From the NCBI GenBank assembly GCA_913058185.1, contig CAJXQX010000032.1:1-40656 (forward strand): a stretch of 40,656 nucleotides of DNA, in the 5' to 3' direction. Below the pieces are notes generated by a model that was not told the origin of the DNA, searched no databases, and saw only the letters and a list, made by a program, of their open reading frames with translations. Positions 16,209 to 23,829 of the stretch are shown here, one piece after another. How positions within the stretch are numbered: position 1 is the stretch's first letter; each line of letters starts with the position of its first letter. Position numbers and translations under genes: made by a program. The stretch comes from an uncultured Verrucomicrobiota bacterium. GTDB lineage: Bacteria; Verrucomicrobiota; Verrucomicrobiia; Opitutales; Opitutaceae.

Positions 16209-16933
16209 GCAGGGAGAATTTCCACCAACACGGCGGTCGCATTGTCGGGTCCGCCGCGGGAGTTGGTTAGTGCTACGATTTGGGCGAGGCGTTCGGCCGG
16301 AGCGCAGCTTTGTTGCACGTGCTCTTTCAATTCTTCGATTGAAAGGACTCCCGTGATTCCGTCAGTGGCGAAGAGTAGTTGGTCTCCGGGAGCCAGTTTG
16401 TGAGTCGTCAAATCGGGGCGGGCGCGGTCGGGTTGACCCATGACCCGGACCAACGAGAGACGATGTCTTTCTTCCGGCATAGGGATCTTCGGATTGTTTT
16501 TGGCTTCGTTTTCGGCGGAGTGATCTTCGGTCAGGCAGTTCGTGACTGCTGAGTTAAAAAGATGGCAGCGGGAGTCGCCGACATGGGCTAACCAGAGTTC
16601 ATCACCGTGAATGAGACCACCGGTGAAGGTGCTAGCGATGCCGTGGTTGGGACTGATCAGTTGGCCTAGGTTAAATACCTGATCGTTGGCCGCCTCAATT
16701 AAGGGTTTCCAATCACTGAGTTGAACCGGAGGGCACCGGGAGATCTGAGAGGTTAATGAATCGACGACACATTGCGCCGCCTGGGCTCCCATGGGCAGTC
16801 CGCCCACGCCATCCGCGACGCCGAATAGATTCAAATCGGATTCACGTAGGAACCGATCTTCGTTCTTCCGCCTAACCCGCCCGATATCGGTGATCGCGGT
16901 GGCTTGGATGCGTAAAGGAGGAGTTTCAGACAC
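16205..16933 (-). CDS. PP2C-family serine/threonine protein phosphatase (Stp1/PrpC type)
   Basis: The enzyme removes phosphate from Ser/Thr residues using two metal ions. The 242-residue length is typical of the single-domain soluble type. Motifs in order: RRKNEDRF (D26), VADGVGG (D41-G42), STFTGGLIHGDELWLAHVGDSR (about 101-122), FATDGI (D191) and GGPDNATAV (D230). All the core metal-binding aspartates are present, so it should be active. Such phosphatases usually sit beside a Hanks-type kinase or an FHA protein, but none is in this window. It is coupled to a TPR protein gene downstream and is 48 bp from the DinG-like helicase gene upstream. Confidence 0.93.
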   Translation of the reverse strand: MSETPPLRIQATAITDIGRVRRKNEDRFLRESDLNLFGVADGVGGLPMGAQAAQCVVDSLTSQISRCPPVQLSDWKPLIEAANDQVFNLGQLISPNHGIASTFTGGLIHGDELWLAHVGDSRCHLFNSAVTNCLTEDHSAENEAKNNPKIPMPEERHRLSLVRVMGQPDRARPDLTTHKLAPGDQLLFATDGITGVLSIEELKEHVQQSCAPAERLAQIVALTNSRGGPDNATAVLVEILPA

Positions 16934-16981
16934 AGGCTTAAATTCGGAAATTCTGTTCAGGCAGGCAAGAGCGGTCGTTGC

Positions 16982-19054
16982 TCAAACGAAGGGTTCGAAG
17001 CGTAATTCGCGATTTTCACGATTTATTCGAACGACATCAGGACGCGGCAAGGTGGATAGAAACCAACGGCCGTAGGGTTTCTGGACGATTCGGGAATCGA
17101 GCACGGTGATCACACCCTGATCGTTGATGGTTCTAATGAGGCGGCCTACGCCTTGGCGGAATTTCACCAAAGCATCGGGCAGCGTGAGTTCGCTGAATGG
17201 ATTGCCGCCTTGATCACGAATCCATTCGGTGCGCGCTTCGGGGATGGGGTGAGTCGGAACCTCAAAAGGGAGTCGTGTGATAATGACCTGAGACAGTGCA
17301 TCGCCCGGCACGTCGATGCCGGTCCAGAAACTGTCGGTGCCGAATAAAATGGCATTGCCGGATTCGCGCATTTTGTCGGCCAAGGCGGTGCGGGAGAGAT
17401 CGCCGCCTTGCCGCAAGAGCGGCCGCCCCGCGGCCAGGTAGTCGGCCTCGAGCTCGCCCGCGACGTGGCGCAGGTCGGCGTAGCTGGTGAACAGCACGAG
17501 CGTGCCGCCATCGGTGGCCAAGGTGCAGTAGCGGATGTAGTCCACCAGAGCGCTCAAATCGAGTCGGGCTTGATCGCGGGTTGGTGCCGGAATGTCCGTC
17601 GCGACAAAGGCGCGGAAGTTGCGGTTGAAATCAAAAGGCGAGTGCTCGATGGCGGCAGTGACTTCCTCTGCGCCCATGCGGGATTGAAATGCATCCATTT
17701 TGTCGGCCAATGCGAGGGTAGCACTGGTGCAGACGACCGAGGTGCCGCAATTCAAAAGCTCGGCGCGAATAAACGGAGCGATGTCAATGGGTGCGGTGCG
17801 CAGCGTGACGATGGTGTTGCGCCGTCCGGAGCGCTCGATCCAATACACCTCCTTAGAAGGTTCGGCGACGGCGAGGAACTGGGTGATCCGAGCCCGGTAG
17901 GTGCTGACGCGGCGGGCTTGCTCGAGCAATTCGTCGCGTTCGCGTCCGTCGTCGAGTTTGTCGGCGCGGCGCCGCACGGCACTGTGAAGTAGAGCGAGAG
18001 GGTCGTCCATCCACGGTTCGGCGAAACCGGTTTCGCGGATACGGGTGACGAATTGTTTCTGGAGGAGTTTTTCGGCTAGAAAGGTGAAAAATTGTTTCGA
18101 GCCTTCGAGCGCATCGACCACGAGTTGCCGCTCGGCCGGTCCCCCGTGTTTCACCATGAGTCCGCGTTTGGTGCGCGGATTATAGAGGTATTTCAACATG
18201 CGGTCCGTGCCGTAGGAGCTGAGATGCAGGCCGCAGTGTTCGGTTGCGACCGCAGGCACGGTGTGCGCTTCGTCCAAGACCACAAAATCATCCGGCCAAA
18301 GGACGCCGCGGGTCCCGCCATTCTCACCGGCTCCGGCCGCGATGTGGGCGAAGAGCAACGAGTGATTTACGATGATCACGTGGGAATTAGCGATGCGGGC
18401 ACGGGCTTTTTGATAAAAACAGGAGGCGTGGTCGCAGTATTTACGGGAGCACGACGACGAGTCGGCGTTGACCAGTTCCCAAACCTCGTAGGATGGCGAC
18501 GGAGAGAGCTCGTGACGCAATCCATGTTCACTTTCCGCCGCCCATTTGGCGATACGCTGGAGCTCCGTATGTTCGCTGGTGGGGATGAGCTCCTGCTTGT
18601 CGCGCAGGGCGTTGGCGAGGCGGGAGGTGCAGAGGTAGTTGCCCTTGCCGACGAGCACGGTGGATCGGAAATCGGAATACCGGCTTATTGAGTCGTGGCT
18701 GGCGAAGACTTTCCGGCACAGCGGCAGATCCTTGCGGTCGAGCTGCTCCTGCAACGCGATGGTGTGGGTGGAGACGATGAACTGACGATCTTGGTCAACC
18801 GCCTGGATGATGCCCGGCAGAAGGTAGGCGAGGGATTTTCCCACGCCCGTGCCGGCCTCGAATAGCAATGAATCGTCAGTCGATTGAGCCGAAGCGACTG
18901 CGCGGGCCATGGCTTCCTGCTGGGGGCGATGCTCGAGTTGTAGCTCGTTGGCCAGAATGCCGTCTTCCGCGAACAGGATCGAGGTCAACTCCGGGGCGCG
19001 GGAACGCGGGGGCGGCTCGGGCAGAGCATCGGAGGGCGTGGATAGACCGATCAT
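16982..19054 (-). CDS. DinG/Rad3-type ATP-dependent DNA helicase
   Basis: This is an XPD/DinG-like superfamily 2 helicase with 5'-3' polarity expected. The ATG at 19052-19054 gives 690 residues; a longer reading to 19105 adds 17 residues without family character. Walker A is FEAGTGVGKSLAYLLP, motif Ia is STHTIALQEQL, and the DEAH box is VVLDEAH. The C-terminal half has the motif VI-type FRQGVGRLIRT. Between motifs Ia and II the cysteines of NYLCTSRL and SCSRKYCDHASCFYQKAR match the spacing of the 4Fe-4S cluster in this family. A role in resolving R-loops or other DNA structures is inferred from family knowledge. It is upstream of the PP2C gene and divergent from the metal ATPase gene. Confidence 0.92.
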   Translation of the reverse strand: MIGLSTPSDALPEPPPRSRAPELTSILFAEDGILANELQLEHRPQQEAMARAVASAQSTDDSLLFEAGTGVGKSLAYLLPGIIQAVDQDRQFIVSTHTIALQEQLDRKDLPLCRKVFASHDSISRYSDFRSTVLVGKGNYLCTSRLANALRDKQELIPTSEHTELQRIAKWAAESEHGLRHELSPSPSYEVWELVNADSSSCSRKYCDHASCFYQKARARIANSHVIIVNHSLLFAHIAAGAGENGGTRGVLWPDDFVVLDEAHTVPAVATEHCGLHLSSYGTDRMLKYLYNPRTKRGLMVKHGGPAERQLVVDALEGSKQFFTFLAEKLLQKQFVTRIRETGFAEPWMDDPLALLHSAVRRRADKLDDGRERDELLEQARRVSTYRARITQFLAVAEPSKEVYWIERSGRRNTIVTLRTAPIDIAPFIRAELLNCGTSVVCTSATLALADKMDAFQSRMGAEEVTAAIEHSPFDFNRNFRAFVATDIPAPTRDQARLDLSALVDYIRYCTLATDGGTLVLFTSYADLRHVAGELEADYLAAGRPLLRQGGDLSRTALADKMRESGNAILFGTDSFWTGIDVPGDALSQVIITRLPFEVPTHPIPEARTEWIRDQGGNPFSELTLPDALVKFRQGVGRLIRTINDQGVITVLDSRIVQKPYGRWFLSTLPRPDVVRINRENRELRFEPFV

Positions 19055-19157
19055 GAAAGCAGGTGCGTAAGAATCAAACCGAAGAACGTTCCGACTGGAA
19101 GGCACCGGTGCAATTCGGATTTACGCTTAAGGTGAATCAATCCACATTTTCAGGGAG

Positions 19158-21419
19158 ATGCCGAATTCAGCCAAAATCGCCCCATGGACGGAAACGCTGG
19201 TGGCTTTTTTGCGCTCCGAGCCAGGCTTGGAGGCGGTGCGCGTGGATCCTACGACGCGAAAAGTGGCTGTGGCGACGTTGGGCGAGGTGGACGAGCAGCT
19301 GCTCCGCGAGCGATTGCGAGAGGTATTGGAGCGCATCGAGGCGGATTTACCGGTGAGCGATCAAACCGAGCCGGCGGTGGGTGGTGGATTCACGGTGCAA
19401 CGTGATGGATCTCAAACGGAGGTAGCCGCTCCCTCCTGTGAATCCGCACCCAATCTCTGGCGTTGGCGGGAGTTTTCCTGGCCTGACCCAGAGAAATCGG
19501 AAGACGATTCTCATGATCACGAAGATCATGATTGGCGCTTTTTGGCTGGGTTGGCGGGACTGTGCGGCGGGCTCGGCTTGGTGAGCTGGTGGTCGGGGCG
19601 CGGGAGTGAATCGATCACGACTCTCTCTCTTATCCTAGCAATGGGGGCGTTGGTTGCAGGGGGGTGGGATGCGGCGATTGATTCGTGGGCTAATATCAAG
19701 AAACGGAAACTGGATATCCATTTCCTGATGCTCGCGGTCGCGATCGGGGCGGTGAGCATCGGGGCGTGGTATGAAGCCATATTTTTGCTATTTCTGTTCA
19801 GTGCCTCCGGCGCGATGGAAGCCTTCGCCTTGGATCGAACCCATCGGGCGGTCGACGCGTTGTTGCAGTCGGCTCCGAAACGCGCGTTGCGGTTGGACGA
19901 ATCAGGCCGAGAAATCGAAGTCGCGGTCGAAACATTGTGTGTCGGTGACCGCGTGGCGGTTAAGCCGGGCAGTGCGTATCCGGCGGATGGAGACATTGAA
20001 TCGGGGAGCAGTGCGAGTGACGAATCGACGCTGACCGGCGAATCGGTGCCAGTGGAAAAATCGCAGGGCGATTCGGTTTTCAGTGGCACGATAAATCTGT
20101 GGGGCGCGGTGATTTATCAGGTGCAGCGCTTGCCGGCGGAAAGCACCCTGCAGAAGATCATTCGGCTCATCCAGACCGCCCAAAAACTGCGAGCGCCGAG
20201 CGAACGATTCACCGATAAGTTTGGTGGGCGCTACACATTGCTGGTGTTGGGGGTGTGTTCAGCCATGTTTCTAATTTGGTGGTTGGGCGTGGGGTTACAT
20301 CCGTTCGTGAATGTCGGTGACGAAACCTCCGCATTCTATCGGGCGATGACCCTACTGGTGGTGATGAGTCCCTGCGCGTTGGTGCTCTCGATTCCTTCCG
20401 CCATTCTAGCGGCGATTGCTTGGGGGGCACGCCATGGGATTCTATTTCGAGGAGGAGGCGCCATTGAAAAATTAGCCGGTATCAAAACGGTGGCTCTGGA
20501 TAAAACGGGCACGCTGACCACTGGTGAACTGAAGGTGGTGGGATACGAAAGTCTGCCCGCGGGCCAAGAGCAGGAAGTGATGGAGCTGGCGCTGGCGCTG
20601 GAAGCGAACTCACTCCATCCGATCGCCCGGGCCATCGTGAAGGATGCCCGCAGTCGAGGCACCGCCGAGAAGGCCGTGGCTGATTTTACGTCACTGACGG
20701 GGCAGGGGGTAAAAGGCCGCGTAGGGGATTCGCGGATACTGTTGGGGCGGCGAGAACTCCTCCAGGACGGACCGTTATCCAAGTGGGCCGAAGCACTGCC
20801 GCCAGCGGCCCCAGAGTTGGCCGAAGTCTGGATCGTGAGTGACGCGTTAGTCGGTCGAGTGCTTTTGCAGGATGATATCCGTCAATCCTCCGCGGGGGTA
20901 TTGAAACAGCTCCAGGAGTTAGGTCTACGGACGGTGATGTTGACGGGTGACCGGCGGCAAACTGCTGAGAAGGTCGCGACCGAATTGGGGATTGATGAGG
21001 TTCGGGCGGGTCTCACGCCGGAAGACAAAGTGGCGGCGATTTCTGAACTGCGGGCGCAGCGGGGATCGATCGCCATGGTGGGAGATGGGGTAAACGATGC
21101 ACCGTGTTTGGCGGCGGCCGATGTGAGTATTGCGATGGGCGCGCGGGGCAGTGATGCGGCACTGGAACAAGCCGAAGTCATTTTGATGGAGGATCGCATC
21201 GAAAATGTGCTCGGAGCGTTGCTGCTCAGTCGTCGGGCGAGGCGGGTGATCTGGCAAAACCTGACCATCTCGCTGGGTGTGGTGGTCGTGATGGCGGTGG
21301 CTTCAATCGCCGGTGTGGTGCCGCTCGGGTTAGGCGTGGCGGCGCACGAAGGCAGCACGGTGCTGGTCTGTTTGAATTCGCTCCGGTTACTTTGGGGCGG
21401 CGGAAAAAGCATAAGTTAA
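19158..21419 (+). CDS. P1B-4-type heavy-metal-transporting ATPase (SPC/HEGS type)
   Basis: This 753-residue pump should export a transition metal across the inner membrane at the cost of ATP. Residues 1-85 form an HMA-like ferredoxin fold without the CxxC metal site. A linker with DDSHDHEDHDW (116-126) follows, then the transmembrane core. The membrane metal site reads S404-P405-C406 instead of CPC, and the last membrane region has H730-E-G-S-T. Together these mark the P1B-4 class, linked to Co(II), Fe(II) or related metals. The phosphorylation site is DKTGTLT (D448), with TGES in the actuator and GDGVNDAP in the hinge. A zinc/cadmium role cannot be excluded. No metalloregulator gene is adjacent. 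It is divergent from the helicase gene. Confidence 0.93.
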   Translation: MPNSAKIAPWTETLVAFLRSEPGLEAVRVDPTTRKVAVATLGEVDEQLLRERLREVLERIEADLPVSDQTEPAVGGGFTVQRDGSQTEVAAPSCESAPNLWRWREFSWPDPEKSEDDSHDHEDHDWRFLAGLAGLCGGLGLVSWWSGRGSESITTLSLILAMGALVAGGWDAAIDSWANIKKRKLDIHFLMLAVAIGAVSIGAWYEAIFLLFLFSASGAMEAFALDRTHRAVDALLQSAPKRALRLDESGREIEVAVETLCVGDRVAVKPGSAYPADGDIESGSSASDESTLTGESVPVEKSQGDSVFSGTINLWGAVIYQVQRLPAESTLQKIIRLIQTAQKLRAPSERFTDKFGGRYTLLVLGVCSAMFLIWWLGVGLHPFVNVGDETSAFYRAMTLLVVMSPCALVLSIPSAILAAIAWGARHGILFRGGGAIEKLAGIKTVALDKTGTLTTGELKVVGYESLPAGQEQEVMELALALEANSLHPIARAIVKDARSRGTAEKAVADFTSLTGQGVKGRVGDSRILLGRRELLQDGPLSKWAEALPPAAPELAEVWIVSDALVGRVLLQDDIRQSSAGVLKQLQELGLRTVMLTGDRRQTAEKVATELGIDEVRAGLTPEDKVAAISELRAQRGSIAMVGDGVNDAPCLAAADVSIAMGARGSDAALEQAEVILMEDRIENVLGALLLSRRARRVIWQNLTISLGVVVVMAVASIAGVVPLGLGVAAHEGSTVLVCLNSLRLLWGGGKSIS

Positions 21420-21471
21420 GGAACAAACAATTCAGGACGAAGGTCGCACCGGTTGGGCCAGCACCTTTGTT

Positions 21472-22044
21472 ATGAAAACACACCCTCTCGTCTGTCACTT
21501 CGGCCTGGGATGCGTCGCTCTTTTGTGGAGCGGTTTCACGTTTCCCTCGAGCGAACCGCTCATTCCTCAATCTCAAGTCGGCGTCGCCGCGACGTTGAAA
21601 CAGGGCACGGTCGTTCAGGTCGCATCCGTTATGATCGAGGGTGATAAAACGAATCTCGGCACGGTGGGCGGTGGAGCCATCGGTGGAGCGGGCGGCGCTG
21701 GGGCAGCCAGCGGGCGTTATGATGCGGGTGGAATACTCGCGGGGGCGGTTGGGGCCGCGGCTGGAGCGATTGTCGGACAGGCGGTGGAAGAACGCGTCAC
21801 TCGGGAAGAAGGCCAACGAATCACGCTGCGTCTCGACAACGGCGACATGATCGAACTCGTGCAGTCGGCGGAAGATGGTTTTTTCAGGGAAGGCGATCGC
21901 ATCGACGTAGCGGTGGGAGCCGGGAACACGCGGGTTTCCATGTCGATGGGGATCGATCTCGGCCCTTCTGGAGATCCGACTTGGTATGAAAATGAGCGGG
22001 AAAATGCCAGTAACCACACGCCGCCAAACGTAGCGCGGAACTAA
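21472..22044 (+). CDS. SlyB-like glycine-zipper envelope protein, lipobox cysteine lost
   Basis: This is the first of three tandem paralogues, 190 residues. An N-terminal hydrophobic signal (about 1-24) ends in LLWSGFTFPSS, where the next paralogue has ILSGCTFPSS. The lipid-attachment Cys is Phe22 here (TTC against TGC, one base). The body starts with a SlyB-type strand (VVQVASVMIEGDKTNLGT), then a glycine-zipper hairpin (about 64-100; GGGAIGGAGGAGAAS, AGAVGAAAGAIVG), then a beta domain (GQRITLRLDNGDMIELVQ, FFREGDRIDV). SlyB/Pcp family proteins are outer-membrane lipoproteins linked to envelope stress. Without the Cys this copy is probably secreted or anchored by its signal sequence. The C-terminus has a PTWYENE motif shared with the third copy. 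Confidence 0.82.
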   Translation: MKTHPLVCHFGLGCVALLWSGFTFPSSEPLIPQSQVGVAATLKQGTVVQVASVMIEGDKTNLGTVGGGAIGGAGGAGAASGRYDAGGILAGAVGAAAGAIVGQAVEERVTREEGQRITLRLDNGDMIELVQSAEDGFFREGDRIDVAVGAGNTRVSMSMGIDLGPSGDPTWYENERENASNHTPPNVARN

Positions 22045-22178
22045 TTCTAGGGTGAAATGCCCAGAAATTCCGGTTATATTCACTCTGAATTAGGTTTTGC
22101 AAATCATTGTACTTGAGCGATTACGGCGTAAGAGTATGTATTGCAGCCACTCGGTTTTAGCTCGCGGCCTGTCCTGAA

Positions 22179-22652
22179 ATGAAAACACCCCAATACTCTC
22201 TCAGTTTCCTGGCATCGCTGGCATTTATTTTGAGCGGATGCACGTTTCCATCTTCTGCTCCGATGGTTTCGAGAAGCCAAGTCGGCAACGTGCAATCGCT
22301 CGATTTAGGTCTGATCGTCGCAGTGCGTGATGTGGTCGTCGATGGAGAGAAAACGATTCTAGGTCTTTCTGGCGGCGCCGCGGTTGGCGGAGCCGCTGCC
22401 ACCCCCGGCAGTTACAGCACGGGAGCGATTTTGGCCCAAGCCGGAGCGGCGGTGGTCGGTGCGGTCGCTGGTTCTGCGATCGAAGAGGCGGCAACCCGTG
22501 AACAGGCTCAGGAGCTCACCATCGAGTTGGATGGCGGTCGGGTTATCGTGATTATCCAAGAAACGCCCGATGGTAAATTTCGCCAAGGGGATCGCGTTCA
22601 GGTGAATAGTGGTGGTTGGGGACCGGCAACGGTCCGTCTCACTTCGAGTTAA
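22179..22652 (+). CDS. SlyB-like glycine-zipper lipoprotein (second of three)
   Basis: This is a 157-residue lipoprotein. The signal peptide MKTPQYSLSFLASLAFILSG ends at lipobox Cys21, so outer-membrane or periplasm-facing anchoring is expected. The strand LGLIVAVRDVVVDGEKTILG precedes a glycine-zipper hairpin (about 65-105; GGAAVGGAAATPGS, AGAAVVGAVAGSAIE). The C-terminal beta domain is ELTIELDGGRVIVIIQE and FRQGDRVQV. It is shorter than its neighbours and lacks the WYE tail. It follows the first paralogue by 134 bp and precedes the third by 23 bp, so copies 2 and 3 may share a transcript. The exact role is unknown; the family is associated with membrane integrity. Confidence 0.85.
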   Translation: MKTPQYSLSFLASLAFILSGCTFPSSAPMVSRSQVGNVQSLDLGLIVAVRDVVVDGEKTILGLSGGAAVGGAAATPGSYSTGAILAQAGAAVVGAVAGSAIEEAATREQAQELTIELDGGRVIVIIQETPDGKFRQGDRVQVNSGGWGPATVRLTSS

Positions 22653-22675
22653 GAATCCCTTTGAAAGAATCCGCG

Positions 22676-23308
22676 ATGAGTAAACAAACGACACAGCGAT
22701 GGTTTTGCCTAGGGCCGATGGTGCTGGGCTTAAGTCTCTGGACGGGATGTGAATCCACCTCATCTAATCCCGAGGTGATGACTGCTCAATCGACGGGCGC
22801 TGCGACTCAGCTCGAGCGGGAGGGACCTCCGCGGGTCATGAGTTCAGGTCAATTGGCCGCGAACGTGAAGTTTGGCCGCGTGCTTTCATCGGAACCGGCC
22901 ATGATCGAAGGCAAACGGGGAATTGTCGGCTCCTTGGGTGGCGCCGCGGCTGGGGGCATGGCCGTTAAACCACAGATCCGATCCACGGGAGATTTAATAG
23001 TAGGCACGATCGGCGCGATCGGTGGGTCAGTGGTAGGTTCGGCCACGCAGGAGGCCATGTCTCGAACTCCCGGGCAGAGAATTACTATCGGATTAGAGAA
23101 TGGCGAAGTGGTGGTCATTCAACAGGACGCCGATGAAGGCATGTTCCGTGAGGGTGCCGCCGTTAAATTAGTGCAAGGCCCCAAGGGCGCTTATGTGACT
23201 CCGGCTACAGCCGATGATCGAAAGAAAGTCGCCGAAGCGCGCGAAGCATCCGGGCAACCTTCGTGGTATGAGAAGGACAAGAAGTCCGAGTCTAATCGAC
23301 AATATTAA
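22676..23308 (+). CDS. SlyB-like glycine-zipper lipoprotein (third of three)
   Basis: This is a 210-residue lipoprotein. The ATG at 22676 is preferred over an upstream in-frame start at 22616, because it places the signal MSKQTTQRWFCLGPMVLGLS at the N-terminus and the lipobox Cys at residue 25 (LWTGC). A Ser/Thr-rich linker of about 35 residues follows. The SlyB-type core is KFGRVLSSEPAMIEG, GGAAAGGMAV, IVGTIGAIGGSVVG and GQRITIGLENGEVVVIQQ. The tail PSWYEKDKKSE echoes the first paralogue. The stop overlaps the 3' end of the convergent L,D-transpeptidase gene by 17 bp. Confidence 0.85.
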   Translation: MSKQTTQRWFCLGPMVLGLSLWTGCESTSSNPEVMTAQSTGAATQLEREGPPRVMSSGQLAANVKFGRVLSSEPAMIEGKRGIVGSLGGAAAGGMAVKPQIRSTGDLIVGTIGAIGGSVVGSATQEAMSRTPGQRITIGLENGEVVVIQQDADEGMFREGAAVKLVQGPKGAYVTPATADDRKKVAEAREASGQPSWYEKDKKSESNRQY

Positions 23309-23828
23309 CCCAGTCGCCGACGCGAACCCGGTCGAATAGCTCGATCATATCCAAATTGCGCAGTTGCACACAACCGCCACTGGCCGGTCGACCAATCGCT
23401 TCTTCGTGGTTGGTCCCGTGGAAGTAAATGTAGCGTTCGTAGGAGTCTCGATCTCCTCCCCGATTGTAGCCGGGTTCTAGGCCCCGCAGCCAAAGGATGC
23501 GGGTGGTGATGAGATTGCGGACATTCTCTTCGGGCGAAAGTTCGTTGAAGTGATGACCGGTCGCCACGCGTCCCTTGAAAACCATGCCCGGGGGTTGGCC
23601 GGCACCGATCCGCTCGGCGATAATATGGAGACCTTTGGGGGTCCCGAGAGAGTTTTTCTGATTGGAGGGTGGTTCAAGACCGGTTGAAACCGTATAGTCA
23701 CCCAAGACTTCAGAGCCTTGGAAGAGGCGCAGCGTCTGGTGCGACAGGCTGACTTGCAGCAATCGTTCTGCGGGCTTGATGCCCAGCGCTTCGCCACTTT
23801 GGATGGCCAGTTCCCATGGAGACTCCAT
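23292..23828 (-). CDS. L,D-transpeptidase (YkuD domain)
   Basis: YkuD-domain enzymes make 3-3 crosslinks in peptidoglycan or attach proteins to it. This 178-residue protein is almost all catalytic domain. The start LLQVSLSHQTLRLFQG is the typical first strand pair. The active-site motif is YIYFHGTNHEEAIGRPASGG followed by CVQL, giving His137 and Cys153, and DMIELFDRV follows. No signal peptide is visible at the chosen ATG (23826-23828), which is unusual for an enzyme that must act outside the cytoplasm. The N-terminus may be longer than annotated, or export may be by another route. It starts 1 bp from the divergent asd gene and overlaps the third SlyB-like gene at its 3' end. Confidence 0.9.
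   Translation of the reverse strand: MESPWELAIQSGEALGIKPAERLLQVSLSHQTLRLFQGSEVLGDYTVSTGLEPPSNQKNSLGTPKGLHIIAERIGAGQPPGMVFKGRVATGHHFNELSPEENVRNLITTRILWLRGLEPGYNRGGDRDSYERYIYFHGTNHEEAIGRPASGGCVQLRNLDMIELFDRVRVGDWVNIVD
23816..23828. promoter_or_regulatory. 13-bp palindrome shared by the starts of asd and the L,D-transpeptidase gene
   Basis: ATGGAG-A-CTCCAT is a perfect 6-bp inverted repeat around one base. Its right arm contains the start codon of the minus-strand L,D-transpeptidase (CAT 23826-23828). Its GGAG (23818-23821) sits 8 nt before the asd TTG (23830) and can serve as its ribosome-binding site. It could fold as a small hairpin in the asd mRNA that hides the ribosome-binding site, or it could be a protein site. 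That is inference. Confidence 0.4.
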
Positions 23829-23829
23829 T

